Positions 42,839-51,602 are shown, numbered from the stretch's first letter. The stretch: 64,000 bases of DNA from Spirochaetaceae bacterium (GCA_017614995.1 JAGAAX010000039.1:1-64000); one strand, 5' to 3'. Notes: generated by a model not told the origin, from the letters alone. Translations and numbers: made by a program.

Positions 42839-42961
42839 CGAGTTCGGAAACTTAAGTTTTCCGAACTCGAACTTTAGTAAATCGCAATTTTGCAAGGCTT
42901 TAGCCTGAAAAATTGCTGACCTGTTCGAAAACTAACCGAGTTTCCGAACAGGTCTATTATA
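42839..42961 (-). other. Structured leader with three hairpins ahead of the secreted protein-pheS unit
   Basis: On the minus strand a TATAAT (42961-42956) is followed at once by hairpin 1 (ACCTGTTCGGAAACT, loop, AGTTTTCGAACAGGT). Hairpin 2 is GCAATTTT with inner AGGCT/AGCCT and AAAATTGC. Hairpin 3 is GAGTTCGGAAA with TTTCCGAACTC. Hairpins 1 and 3 share the core GTTCGGAAA. The gap 42691-43029 has no gene. It could be a regulatory leader or a small RNA; no T tract follows hairpin 3. Confidence 0.6.
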
Positions 42962-43029
42962 AACCGATTACAGCCATAATGAAAGCCGTAACCGGTAAAA
43001 AAATTTACACTATTTCCGGCTTAAAAGGT

Positions 43030-43758
43030 CTATTCCTTCCAGCGGATACGGCATTCTGTTCCTTTCAAATCTGTCAGAAGGGTTACCAACGGAATGCTCA
43101 TTGTAATTGTATTGTCTTTTACAGCGATGTCATTTTCTCTGCTGTTAGTCATTTCAGCAGAAAGAATTGTTCCAGGTACTGAAAAAAGCAGATTGACTCT
43201 TGCTTTCTGCAAATCTTGAGCGATTTTATCGCCGTATGCAATTGCAATTAAGTCCGTATATTCCTGGGCACTCATTACTTCGCCTGTAAAAATCGGGGCT
43301 ATAAGAAGCTCAATATACAGCGCAGTATCTTCAGGCATAACGGCAACAGCTTTCTTTACGTTTTCTGGCGTAAGCTTAATGCGCATGTCGTTTACACCGT
43401 TAGCGGTTGTTACTGTAAGCAAATCCTTTGACCCGCGGAGCATGGTCGTTATGTTTTTTGTCTCTGCGGTTACAGTAAGCGCTGATTTTGAAGGAAATTT
43501 CAAACCAGTTACAGCAAATCCTGCTGCCTTAAGCGAAGCGCGGATTTGGTTGGCGTCAAACAAAGCTTCTGTAGAATCAACACCTGCAAGCGATGCAACC
43601 AAAGTCTGAACTGACGGGCTCAGCTTTGTCTGCATTGCCACAGCCCCGGATTTATCTGTACGTGTTTCCAGAGAAACTGAAGTAGTACAGCTTGTAAAAA
43701 TGACACAAATCAGGAGCACCGCACACAATGAAAATGTAGTACGGTGCTTATTTTTCAT
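43030..43758 (-). CDS. Lipoprotein of unknown function
   Basis: This 242-residue protein has a lipoprotein signal (FSLCAVLLICVIFTSC, lipobox FTSC). The mature protein is Thr/Ala-rich with an alpha/beta pattern (SLETRTDKSGAVAMQTKL, LKAAGFAVTGLKFPSK, YIELLIAPIFTGEVMSAQEY). It should be anchored to the inner or outer membrane. The start is uncertain: ATGs at 43758 and 43773 are both possible, and neither has a good Shine-Dalgarno; 43758 gives the more usual signal length. It lies 16 bp after the NlpC/P60 gene and is probably its operon partner. Confidence 0.72.
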   Translation of the reverse strand: MKNKHRTTFSLCAVLLICVIFTSCTTSVSLETRTDKSGAVAMQTKLSPSVQTLVASLAGVDSTEALFDANQIRASLKAAGFAVTGLKFPSKSALTVTAETKNITTMLRGSKDLLTVTTANGVNDMRIKLTPENVKKAVAVMPEDTALYIELLIAPIFTGEVMSAQEYTDLIAIAYGDKIAQDLQKARVNLLFSVPGTILSAEMTNSRENDIAVKDNTITMSIPLVTLLTDLKGTECRIRWKE

Positions 43759-43774
43759 ATTAATAAACAGCATA

Positions 43775-44995
43775 TTAATATATAAAACCATCAGTCGAAA
43801 TAGTTACATCTGGAAATGAAAGAATCGAACGATAGCTTGTATCTGCAACTTTCAAAGCTTCTTTGCTTGCCTGAGTTGCTTCGTTAGCAGCAGCTTTTGC
43901 TTCCTGTGCGGCGGCTGTAGCTTCTCTGGCGGCAGCGGTTGCCTCTCTTGCAGCAGCGGCAGCTTCTTTTGCAGCCTGTGTTGTTTCCTGCAATGCCAGA
44001 GCCTGCTGAGACTGTGCCTGAACTTGTGCCTGCTGTGAAGCCTGCAATTGTGCCTGTGTATATGCCGCCTGTGCCTGAGCCTGAGCTTCTGCCTGTGCTT
44101 TTGCATAAGCCTGGGCTTGTGCCTCTGCCTGAGCCTGTGCGTTCTGGGCTGCTCTCAATTGAGCCTGAGCTTCAGCAAGTGCCCTTGCCTGCTCTTCAGC
44201 CTGGGCTTGAGCCTGTGCAAGCGCAGCTTCCTGTGCGGCAAGCTGTTCACGCTGTTTTTCAGCAGCAATTTCTTCGGCAGTCGGTGTTCCTGCGCTTATT
44301 GTGCCCGGCACCGGAATTGCCGTAAATACTTCGCCCTGGTTCTCTGTACCGGCCGGAACTGCTTCAACCTGAACAAAACCTTCATCAACAGGTTCAGGCT
44401 CAACAGGCTTCTTTTCTTCAACAACGGCAACGGCAACCGGCAGCTCTTCAACTTCTGCCTTTACCGGTGTTTCAACTTGAACAACTTCAGCTTCCTCTTT
44501 TTGGGGAAACACCTTGCCTATCTTCTCCGGATGGGTGGCTACAGGCAGGAATTTACCGCAGCCTACAAAAGTTGTGTTCCAATATGAGTCGCTTAATTTA
44601 GAGATGATTACGCCTGTTTTCGGGCCGTCGCTGGCAGCATGAATAAATTCGTCATTGCCAAGATATACAGCCGCATGGTTTACAGTATTTGCTGCCTTGA
44701 AAAACAGAAAATCGCCAGGCTGAAGCTGCTCTTTTTCGAGCCGTTCTGTCGCGTTATACAAGTCCTCGGCGCGGCGCGGCAGTTTTATGCCCAAAGACTG
44801 TTTTGCAGAAGTGAAAATAAAACCGGAACAGTCCATACCGGTTTTAGAAATTCCACCATATTTATAAGGTGTTCCTAAGTATTGTTTACATTGTTCAAGA
44901 AACAGTGTTCTCTGTTCTTCAGGTGTCAATTCCTGAGCACAGACAAAGGAAAACATTGTGCAGACTAAAATACACAATGCAAGCAGTTTTTTCAT
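43775..44995 (-). CDS. NlpC/P60 peptidase with long Gln/Ala coiled tail
   Basis: This 406-residue protein has a signal peptide (LLALCILVCTMFSFVCA). The NlpC/P60 domain (about 25-155) has catalytic Cys in GMDCSGF, His in VNHAAVYLG and a third polar residue in FIHAASDG. It would cleave cell-wall peptides. A Pro/Val/Glu linker (about 160-240) leads to about 130 residues built of Ala-Gln and Ala-Glu repeats, then Ala-rich units of AAREAT type, likely a long alpha-helix or coiled coil. GGAGGAAAG precedes the start at 44995. The shared promoter-hairpin element lies about 165 nt upstream. Confidence 0.9.
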   Translation of the reverse strand: MKKLLALCILVCTMFSFVCAQELTPEEQRTLFLEQCKQYLGTPYKYGGISKTGMDCSGFIFTSAKQSLGIKLPRRAEDLYNATERLEKEQLQPGDFLFFKAANTVNHAAVYLGNDEFIHAASDGPKTGVIISKLSDSYWNTTFVGCGKFLPVATHPEKIGKVFPQKEEAEVVQVETPVKAEVEELPVAVAVVEEKKPVEPEPVDEGFVQVEAVPAGTENQGEVFTAIPVPGTISAGTPTAEEIAAEKQREQLAAQEAALAQAQAQAEEQARALAEAQAQLRAAQNAQAQAEAQAQAYAKAQAEAQAQAQAAYTQAQLQASQQAQVQAQSQQALALQETTQAAKEAAAAAREATAAAREATAAAQEAKAAANEATQASKEALKVADTSYRSILSFPDVTISTDGFIY

Positions 44996-45127
44996 TGTCT
45001 TTCCTCCATGAAATACCAATTTTTTGCATAACAAGCTTTTTTGTTCACATAAAGTGAATCAATGAAAGTCGTCCATGACATAGAAAGCCCTTACACAAAC
45101 AGATTTTCAATAAATATTGAATTATCA

Positions 45128-45171
45128 GACCTGTCAGCAAACTCAACCAGCTTGCAAACACGTCTATTATA
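45128..45171 (-). promoter_or_regulatory. Promoter -10 plus hairpin element shared with 42918-42961
   Basis: Minus strand: TATAATAGAC at 45171, then an imperfect hairpin ending GACAGGTC. Aligned without gaps to 42918-42961, 34 of 44 bases agree. It starts the presumed leader of the NlpC/P60 gene. The rest of the 353-bp gap 44996-45348 shows no gene. Confidence 0.6.
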
Positions 45172-45348
45172 GCTCAATATTTACAAAAACCCTTTTTAGT
45201 ATCGGCACATCTGCAAATTTCACATACCTTTCAAATAAAAAAACAGCAAAATACTTTTTTGTTCAAATTTTTTGCTTTTTTCTGCAACCTGAAATAATAT
45301 TAATGTGTCAATGTAAATGCGGAATTCTCTGCAAAAAAGGATTTTATC

Positions 45349-47082
45349 ATGGGAAAAATACAGAACCGTCCTCTGCCGTGGGCTGCAATAGAGCCATGGA
45401 GGGGAAAAGCATTTAAAGGCGAATGGCCGACACTCGCCGAACTTATTACAATAAGTGCAGAACGTTTTGCCGACAGGCCTTGTTTTACAGATTTTGACCC
45501 GGACAGAAGAACATACACTTATGCTCAAGTTATGGAAAAAATCCAGCAGCTTGTTCAATGGCTTTGCAGCATGGGCATCAAAAAAGGCGACTGCATCGCA
45601 GTTTCAGGCAAGAACTCGCCGGAATGGGGCGTTGTATACCTTTCAGCCGGTTTTGTCGGAGCAATCATTGTTCCTATAGATTATGCTCTGCACGAAAAAG
45701 AAGTTACCAATCTTTTGAACACAGCAAAACCAAAGCTGTTTTTCGTAGACGAAGAAAAATACAAATATTTCACCGAGAATCCTTGCGGTGCAAAAGTTTA
45801 TTCGCTCAACAAGAAAATACCTGAAACTTATGTATTTGACCTAAAAACTGAATCTACATTCACACCAGAGCCTTCAACCGAAAACGATACAGCCGCCCTG
45901 CTTTTTACTTCTGGTACAACCGGAACACCAAAAGGCGTTATGCTTTCGCATAAAAACCTTGTTTCAGACTGTTTTATCGCGCAGACAAACCTGCTCATTC
46001 TCAAAGAAGATGTTTTCTACGCGCTTCTGCCGATTCACCACGCATATACAATGCAGGCGGCTTTTATCAACCCGCTCTCTGTCGGTGCAGAAATTGTATT
46101 CGGCAAAACAATGGCTGTTTCTAAAATGCTCAAAGAACTTCGTGAAGGAAAGATTACGCTTATTCTGGGCGTTCCGCTTCTGTTCAACAAGCTTCTTGCA
46201 GGCATTGTCAAAGGTATCCGCGCAAAAGGCCCTGTTGTATACGGCATTATGAAAATGCTCATGGGCATTTCTTATCTTATAAAGAAGCTTACAGGCAAAA
46301 ACCCCGGCAAAAAGCTTTTCAAGGCTGTTCTTGAAAAAGCAAGCATAAGCACACTGCGCGTTGCAATCTGCGGCGGCGGCCCTCTTGCTGCAAGCGTATT
46401 CAGAATGTATCAGGAATTCGGAATTGACTTTATTCAGGGTTACGGTCTGACTGAAACTTCTCCGATTATTGCGCTCAACCCGATTGAGCACTTCAAAATT
46501 GAAAGCGTCGGCCGCGATTTTTCACCTCACATGGAAATGAAAATTATCGACAAAGACGAAAAAGGCATTGGCGAAGTTGTTGTAAAAGGGCCGATGGTTA
46601 TGCAGGGCTACTACAACATGCCTGAAGAAACCGCCGCAATGTTTACAGAGGACGGCTTCTTAAAGACCGGCGACTTAGGCTGGATGGACAGCGAGAATTA
46701 TCTCTATCTTTGCGGAAGGGCTAAAAACCTTATTGTTACTGCCGGCGGCAAGAATGTTTATCCTGAAGAAGTCGAGAATGCCTTCCAGCTTTATTTCAAC
46801 GACATCAACCAGATTACCGTTGTCGGCTATGAAATGGAAGCAGGTTCAAAGTCAGAGGGCATTGAAGCACAGATTTACCCTGCCGACGAGCTTCTCAAAA
46901 AGCTTGGCGTTCAGCGGGGCGACGTTGCAGCACAGGACGCAATCTACAACGCAATTTCCGACATTGTTGAAAAAGTCAATAAGACGCTTCAGCCTTATGC
47001 ACGCATCTCAAAGATAACAATTCTTGACGAGCCGTTGGAAATGACAACGACACAAAAAGTTAAGAGAAACTACAAGAAATAA
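45349..47082 (+). CDS. AMP-binding long-chain acyl-CoA synthetase family protein
   Basis: This 577-residue adenylate-forming enzyme carries the motifs LLFTSGTTGTPKGVMLSHKN (split here by role: phosphate loop), GYGLTETSPI, KTGDLGWMD and the C-terminal lysine region TTQKVKRN. It should activate fatty acids to acyl-CoA for lipid use. No transmembrane segment is clear. AAGGA lies 7 nt before the ATG. It is alone, with a terminator after it. The substrate chain length cannot be told from sequence. Confidence 0.92.
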   Translation: MGKIQNRPLPWAAIEPWRGKAFKGEWPTLAELITISAERFADRPCFTDFDPDRRTYTYAQVMEKIQQLVQWLCSMGIKKGDCIAVSGKNSPEWGVVYLSAGFVGAIIVPIDYALHEKEVTNLLNTAKPKLFFVDEEKYKYFTENPCGAKVYSLNKKIPETYVFDLKTESTFTPEPSTENDTAALLFTSGTTGTPKGVMLSHKNLVSDCFIAQTNLLILKEDVFYALLPIHHAYTMQAAFINPLSVGAEIVFGKTMAVSKMLKELREGKITLILGVPLLFNKLLAGIVKGIRAKGPVVYGIMKMLMGISYLIKKLTGKNPGKKLFKAVLEKASISTLRVAICGGGPLAASVFRMYQEFGIDFIQGYGLTETSPIIALNPIEHFKIESVGRDFSPHMEMKIIDKDEKGIGEVVVKGPMVMQGYYNMPEETAAMFTEDGFLKTGDLGWMDSENYLYLCGRAKNLIVTAGGKNVYPEEVENAFQLYFNDINQITVVGYEMEAGSKSEGIEAQIYPADELLKKLGVQRGDVAAQDAIYNAISDIVEKVNKTLQPYARISKITILDEPLEMTTTQKVKRNYKK

Positions 47083-47086
47083 TGTT

Positions 47087-47157
47087 ATTCCCGCACTTGA
47101 TGCGGGAATCTAAAAAACAGGCTGCCCGATGAAAGAACATTGGCGCAGCCTTTTTTA
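47087..47157. terminator. Tandem hairpins, the second a bidirectional terminator
   Basis: ATTCCCGCA-CTTGA-TGCGGGAAT (47087-47109) is a perfect 9-bp hairpin. It is followed by AGGCTGC and GCAGCCT (47119-47151) with T6. The second ends the acyl-CoA synthetase gene; the preceding A run lets it also serve the EAL gene on the minus strand. Confidence 0.85.
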
Positions 47158-47164
47158 TTCGAGA

Positions 47165-49375
47165 TTATTTTTTGTTGAATGTTTGTGCAAAAGTCTGCGC
47201 AGGTACAGGCCGTCCCAAAAGGTAACCCTGAACTTCGTGGCAGCCTAAATTTGCAAGCATATTAAGCTGATTTTCGGTCTCAACGCCTTCCGCAAGAATC
47301 TGCATATTAAGCGTGTCCGCAAGCTGAATAATCGAAGAAAGTATCTTTTTGCCGATTAAATCTTTTTCAGCCTTATAGACAAAAGCCTTGTCAATTTTAA
47401 GCACATCTGCCTTAATGTCGCGCAGCAAAACCAGAGAAGAATAGCCTGAACCAAAATCGTCAATCGCAACCCTTATGCCATATTCGTGCAGATTTGCGAT
47501 AAGTGCGTTCAATACGGCAGCATTGTCGTACATAATTGTTTCTGTAATCTCAACTTCGATTAATTCCGGCGGCAGATTGTATTTTTCAATTGTCGTCGTT
47601 ATAACATTGAAATAAATCGGATTGAGCAGAAGCAGCTTCGACTGGTTTACAGAAATCGGCACAGGTTCAATGCCAAAATCAATCCAGTGGCGCAAAAGCT
47701 GGCACGTACATTCCATCATGTATAAGTCAAGCTGTACAATAAAGCCGGTCTTCTCAAATACCGGGATAAATTCGTCCGGGTATCTGTGATCTGCACCAGT
47801 GTTTTCCCACCTTACAAGGGCTTCTGCGCCGACAAGCCGTCTTGAGACAAGCTCATATTTCGGCTGAAGATGCATCTGGAATTCAAGGTTTTCAAACGCC
47901 TCGTGCATCGTGTTCTCAATCATTTTCTGTTTTATCGCGCTCTGTCTCAATTTTTCCTGATAGAAGAAGCTCGGCATACCCTCTTTTTTAGCGCAATTAT
48001 GAACATGATTTGCCCTTTCAAATATCGCGGTGACTTTCATCTTGCTTTCTTCCAAACGGTAAAAGCCCACCGTAAATGTTATGTGATACGGCTTTTTAAT
48101 CTTTTCAAGCATTGCATTGAACGCATCTGTAAAAAGCTCGCGCTTCATCAAAAGCTCTTCTTCTGTCGCCTTAAAGTCCGTAATCATATAGAAAGTGTCG
48201 CTTGCAACGCGGCAGACAAGTCCCGTCGGGATATAGCTTTTAAGTTCCCTGTACACAATTTTAAGCAGATGGTTGCCTTCTTCAAAGCCGTACAAATCGT
48301 TAAAAATGCGGAAATCGTTAATATCAAGACAGACCGCAAGCAGCTCGCCTGATTCATGATAATTGATGTATTTTTCAGCGTCTTCAAGAAATTTCTGGTA
48401 GCTTATGCCATGCGTTACAGGGTCTAAGAAAGCATGTATCTTAACCTCGTTAAGGTGGTGCGTATAAATAAGCACCATTGCAATAATAATTGCCGAAAAA
48501 GCAAAAAAATTAACAAGCGATGCAATGATACTGTATATTATTAGCAAACCATAACGCTCAAAAGCTTTGCTCTTAGAGACTATTGAAACAAGCCGCCATT
48601 CCGTTTGCGGAATCTTATCAGACACAATATAGAAATTTTCTTTTCCTATCTTAATTCTGCTGATTTTTTCAGAAAAAATGCTTGTATCTGCCTTTTCAAG
48701 ATAATCAAAAATTTTAGACTCGTCATCAAGGTCATTTGAATAACCGATTACATCACGTTTGCCGTTCAGCAATATCGAAGAAACGCCTGTTCCGATATTG
48801 TGAAAAAAGTCTTGGCTTGTTGTTGATTGAACATTCGTTCCCCCAACCAGCCCGATTACATTTCCGTTGTCATCAAAAAATGGAACTATAACGCTTGCAA
48901 GAACTGTCTCCTGCTCTTCTCCCGGCGGAACTTCAACAGATGAATAAAAACTTGACTTGCCTTCAAATCCATCCTTATAGAAAGGATACTTTCTTACATC
49001 GAAATATTCGCTTCTCTCGTTAAATGATTTTCCGTCTGAATCGATATAAAACACATAATCAAAGGTTGTGTTTTTTTTGCAGGAACGCAAATACTCTATA
49101 ATTGTTTCTTCATCATTATAAAGTCTTGAAATGTGGAATTCTTCAAAAAATGCAGCTACAACTCCAATGTTATCTTCTTTGTAGTCAAGTGACGAAGTTA
49201 TCTCGTGCTTGCACTGCTTTGAAACTGCTTCAAGAGTTACATAAACGCTTTTTTCTGAAAATCTCTTAATTTGCAGCAAAAAGAAACAGAGAGTGGCTGC
49301 AACAAAAAGTGCGGCAATGAGAGCAAAAATTAATATCTGATAGCGTTTCTTGTACAAAGCCAAAAACTGCTGCAT
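47165..49375 (-). CDS. Membrane EAL-domain c-di-GMP phosphodiesterase with degenerate GGDEF
   Basis: This 736-residue protein has TM1 at about 11-34, a periplasmic CACHE-like sensor, and TM2 at about 272-305. A GGDEF-like domain (about 320-470) has VASDTF where GGDEF should be, so it is not a cyclase. The EAL domain (about 490-736) keeps GAEALVRW, SVNQS, IEVEITET, IDDFGSGYSSL, LKIDKAFV, AEGVET and VQGYLLGRP, so it should hydrolyse c-di-GMP. The ATG at 49375 follows GAGG; a TTG 6 nt earlier is not needed. It likely lowers c-di-GMP in response to an external signal. Confidence 0.92.
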   Translation of the reverse strand: MQQFLALYKKRYQILIFALIAALFVAATLCFFLLQIKRFSEKSVYVTLEAVSKQCKHEITSSLDYKEDNIGVVAAFFEEFHISRLYNDEETIIEYLRSCKKNTTFDYVFYIDSDGKSFNERSEYFDVRKYPFYKDGFEGKSSFYSSVEVPPGEEQETVLASVIVPFFDDNGNVIGLVGGTNVQSTTSQDFFHNIGTGVSSILLNGKRDVIGYSNDLDDESKIFDYLEKADTSIFSEKISRIKIGKENFYIVSDKIPQTEWRLVSIVSKSKAFERYGLLIIYSIIASLVNFFAFSAIIIAMVLIYTHHLNEVKIHAFLDPVTHGISYQKFLEDAEKYINYHESGELLAVCLDINDFRIFNDLYGFEEGNHLLKIVYRELKSYIPTGLVCRVASDTFYMITDFKATEEELLMKRELFTDAFNAMLEKIKKPYHITFTVGFYRLEESKMKVTAIFERANHVHNCAKKEGMPSFFYQEKLRQSAIKQKMIENTMHEAFENLEFQMHLQPKYELVSRRLVGAEALVRWENTGADHRYPDEFIPVFEKTGFIVQLDLYMMECTCQLLRHWIDFGIEPVPISVNQSKLLLLNPIYFNVITTTIEKYNLPPELIEVEITETIMYDNAAVLNALIANLHEYGIRVAIDDFGSGYSSLVLLRDIKADVLKIDKAFVYKAEKDLIGKKILSSIIQLADTLNMQILAEGVETENQLNMLANLGCHEVQGYLLGRPVPAQTFAQTFNKK

Positions 49376-49528
49376 CCTCAATCCTCATTACAGGCATAGT
49401 AAAATTATGGTAAATTTTTAAGACTATACCCCAACTAAATGATATTATGATAATATTTTGCTGTCAAATAAAAATATAAAAAGAATTTCCGGGCATCTCT
49501 TGCCGCTATATGTATGATTTTGTATTTA

Positions 49529-49556
49529 AATGAATAGGGTAAATTCCCTATTCATT
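49529..49556. repeat. Perfect inverted repeat with 11-bp arms
   Basis: AATGAATAGGG and CCCTATTCATT surround a TAAATT spacer. It lies in the 364-bp gap 49382-49745, about 155 bp upstream of the EAL gene. It could be an operator for that gene or an RNA hairpin. The rest of the gap shows only a 31-codon frame (49607-49702, plus) with no good ribosome binding site. Confidence 0.5.
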
Positions 49557-49687
49557 AAACGATTAACCAACCCCAAACTTATATTAGTTTTACTCTGTAT
49601 AAAGCCATGTTTTGGTGTTTTTGTGGCGCTACTATAAAAAAAGTTTTAGCCGTAGAAGAATTAATTCCTCCTGGCTTTTACGGACTC

Positions 49688-49735
49688 AAGGGGCTGTCTT
49701 AAAATTTTTCATTTTGCCTCAGACAGCCCCTTTTC
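49688..49735 (+). terminator. Plus-strand terminator without an obvious upstream gene
   Basis: AAGGGGCTGTCTT and GACAGCCCCTTTTC form a strong stem followed by T residues on the plus strand. The nearest plus-strand gene ends at 47082. On the minus strand it would follow mtnN, but the T tract there is poor. Confidence 0.65.
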
Positions 49736-49745
49736 TTATATTAAC

Positions 49746-50480
49746 TTAAATCAGCGAAATCATCTTTTGAACGAGTTTTGCACTTAAAGTGGCGGCGGCT
49801 TCTTCGTTAAAGCTGTAAGTTGTCTCGCCGTTGTCGTCTGCCATGTCGCTCATGCAGCGTATAATGATGAACGGAATCTGATTCAAGAAACAGGCTTGGG
49901 CAATTGCAGCGCCTTCCATTTCTACACAGGCTGGCGAGCAGTTTTCTACGATTTTTGCTTTTACGTCTTTAGAAGCTATAAACTGATCTCCGGTTGCAAT
50001 TCTGCCTTTTACAAGCGAATGTCCTTCGGCTTCTTTAAGCGAGGCAAAGGCTTTTTCGGCAGCTTCTATTAATTTGGCGTCAGCCTTAAAATCAGAACAC
50101 TTCATGCCGGGAATTTCTGTTATCTTGTAACCGAAGCCGACAGCGTCCATATCGTGATAGAGAGCGTCTGTAGATAAAACAACGTCCTGCACTTTTAAGC
50201 CATGCGCCATTGCACCGGCGATGCCTGTGTTTATAATGTGCGTTACACCATATTGCAGAATCAGACGCTGTGCGCACAAAGCGGCATTAACCTTGCCTAC
50301 GCCGGACTGAACAATTACAACTGGTGTTCCGTCAAGCAGACCTTCCATAAAAACGCATGAGCCTGCTTCTGTAAGGCGGATATCTTTTTCTTGAGAAAGC
50401 GGCTTCAAAAGGCTTTTCAGCATTTTGACTTCAATATCCATAGCACCGATAATTCCAACTTTAACTGCTTTTTCTGCCAT
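49746..50480 (-). CDS. mtnN: 5'-methylthioadenosine/S-adenosylhomocysteine nucleosidase
   Basis: This 244-residue protein of the PNP/UDP family carries VGIIGAMDIEVKML with the catalytic Glu, VVIVQSGVGKVNAA, INTGIAGAM, VEMEGAAIAQACF and IRCMSDMADDNG with the catalytic Asp. It cleaves adenine from MTA and SAH in methionine salvage and SAM recycling. A weak sigma-70 promoter is visible upstream (TTCAAA, 16 bp, TATACT on the minus strand). It is monocistronic. Confidence 0.94.
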   Translation of the reverse strand: MAEKAVKVGIIGAMDIEVKMLKSLLKPLSQEKDIRLTEAGSCVFMEGLLDGTPVVIVQSGVGKVNAALCAQRLILQYGVTHIINTGIAGAMAHGLKVQDVVLSTDALYHDMDAVGFGYKITEIPGMKCSDFKADAKLIEAAEKAFASLKEAEGHSLVKGRIATGDQFIASKDVKAKIVENCSPACVEMEGAAIAQACFLNQIPFIIIRCMSDMADDNGETTYSFNEEAAATLSAKLVQKMISLI

Positions 50481-50709
50481 ATTCTGTTCCTGTTAGTCTT
50501 ATTTGCTTCAGTATAGCAAAAACATCAGGCTTTTGAAAGCTTAAGTTTTGTTCCAGTTTCAGACTGAATATAACGCCATAAATTCAGTTATTTGTAAAAA
50601 TATCGTAAAACATTGTTAAAAATCGCATTATTTGCAAATATTTCAAGCTTTTTGCAAAATACCGCAACGTTTGCTATTGACATTTTTATTTTATTGGTAT
50701 ACTTTAAGT

Positions 50710-50777
50710 ACAACAAACAGCAATACTTTTGAAAAAAGGCCGTATTTTTTCTTTCCTCCTTTAGCGGCCTTTTTTCT
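50710..50777 (+). ncRNA. Candidate small RNA or attenuator with anti-Shine-Dalgarno-like loop
   Basis: A promoter-like TTGACA (50677-50682) and TATACT (50698-50703, spacer 15) would start transcription near 50710. AAAAAAGGCCG (50732-50742) and CGGCCTTTTTT (50765-50775) form a terminator. The loop contains CTTTCCTCCTTTA, which is complementary to AAGGAGGAAA ribosome binding sites. No open reading frame lies between. It may instead attenuate the zinc peptidase gene at 50883. The 402-bp gap otherwise shows no gene. Confidence 0.45.
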
Positions 50778-50882
50778 TTTTAAACCGACTGAATCTTTCC
50801 CTGTTCATCAATTCATATTTGACTTTTACAGCTTCCTAAAGTATTTTATCTTTATCAAAGCATTTATTTTGCGGAGGATTTC

Positions 50883-51602
50883 ATGTACGTAGACCAATAT
50901 TATATTATGCTTGTTGTACCTGCACTTATCATTTCGCTTATAGCGCAGGCAAAAGTCAAATCTACATTTTCAAAATATTCAAAGGCTGCCTCAAAAAAAG
51001 GCATGAGCGGCGCACAGGCTGCACAGCTTCTGCTTAGGGCAAACGACATTACGGACGTGCGCATTGAGCACGTTGCGGGCAGTCTTACAGACCATTACGC
51101 ACCAACCCAGAAAGTGCTCCGCCTTTCTGATTCTGTCTATTCGCAGACTTCAATTGCAGCAATCGGTGTTGCAGCCCACGAAACAGGCCACGCAATTCAG
51201 CATGCGCGCGGCTATGCACCGCTCTGGCTTAGAAGCGCAATTGTTCCTGTAGCAAATTTCGGCTCAAAATTCGGGCCTCTGCTTGCAATTATCGGCTTGG
51301 GCTTCGGTTACGGCACTTCAGGCAGCGGCAGTCCTTCTCCAATCGGAACCCTGCTGGTCAACATCGGGCTTTTGCTTTTTTCAGCATCTGTAATTTTTTC
51401 GCTTATCACACTGCCGGTTGAATTCAACGCATCGCACCGCGCAATCAAGATTCTGCGCCAGACGGGCACGCTTGACGAAGAAGAGCTGAAAGGCACAAAA
51501 AAAGTGCTTGCCGCCGCCGCAATGACTTACGTTGCTTCAGCTTTAACCGCGATTGCATCGTTCCTGCGTATTCTGCTTATTTCAAAAAACAGAAGAAGAT
51601 AA
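50883..51602 (+). CDS. YugP-type membrane zinc metallopeptidase
   Basis: This 239-residue protein has TM1 at the N-terminus (YYIMLVVPALIISLIAQA), a cytoplasmic or exposed catalytic segment with HETGH in AAHETGHAIQHARGYAP (zinc site), and two or three further helices (FGPLLAIIGLGFG, LLVNIGLLLFSASVIFSLI, YVASALTAIASFLRILLI). The family is the neutral zinc metallopeptidases of Pfam Zn_peptidase_2. Function is not well known. GCGGAGG precedes the start. The phosphatase gene follows after 1 nt. Confidence 0.9.
   Translation: MYVDQYYIMLVVPALIISLIAQAKVKSTFSKYSKAASKKGMSGAQAAQLLLRANDITDVRIEHVAGSLTDHYAPTQKVLRLSDSVYSQTSIAAIGVAAHETGHAIQHARGYAPLWLRSAIVPVANFGSKFGPLLAIIGLGFGYGTSGSGSPSPIGTLLVNIGLLLFSASVIFSLITLPVEFNASHRAIKILRQTGTLDEEELKGTKKVLAAAAMTYVASALTAIASFLRILLISKNRRR

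Noticed and set aside
44048-44587. 179-codon plus-strand frame opposite the NlpC/P60 gene
   Set aside because: It is the antisense of the Ala/Gln repeat, giving a Cys/Leu-rich low-complexity product; the sense frame has a signal peptide and a peptidase domain.
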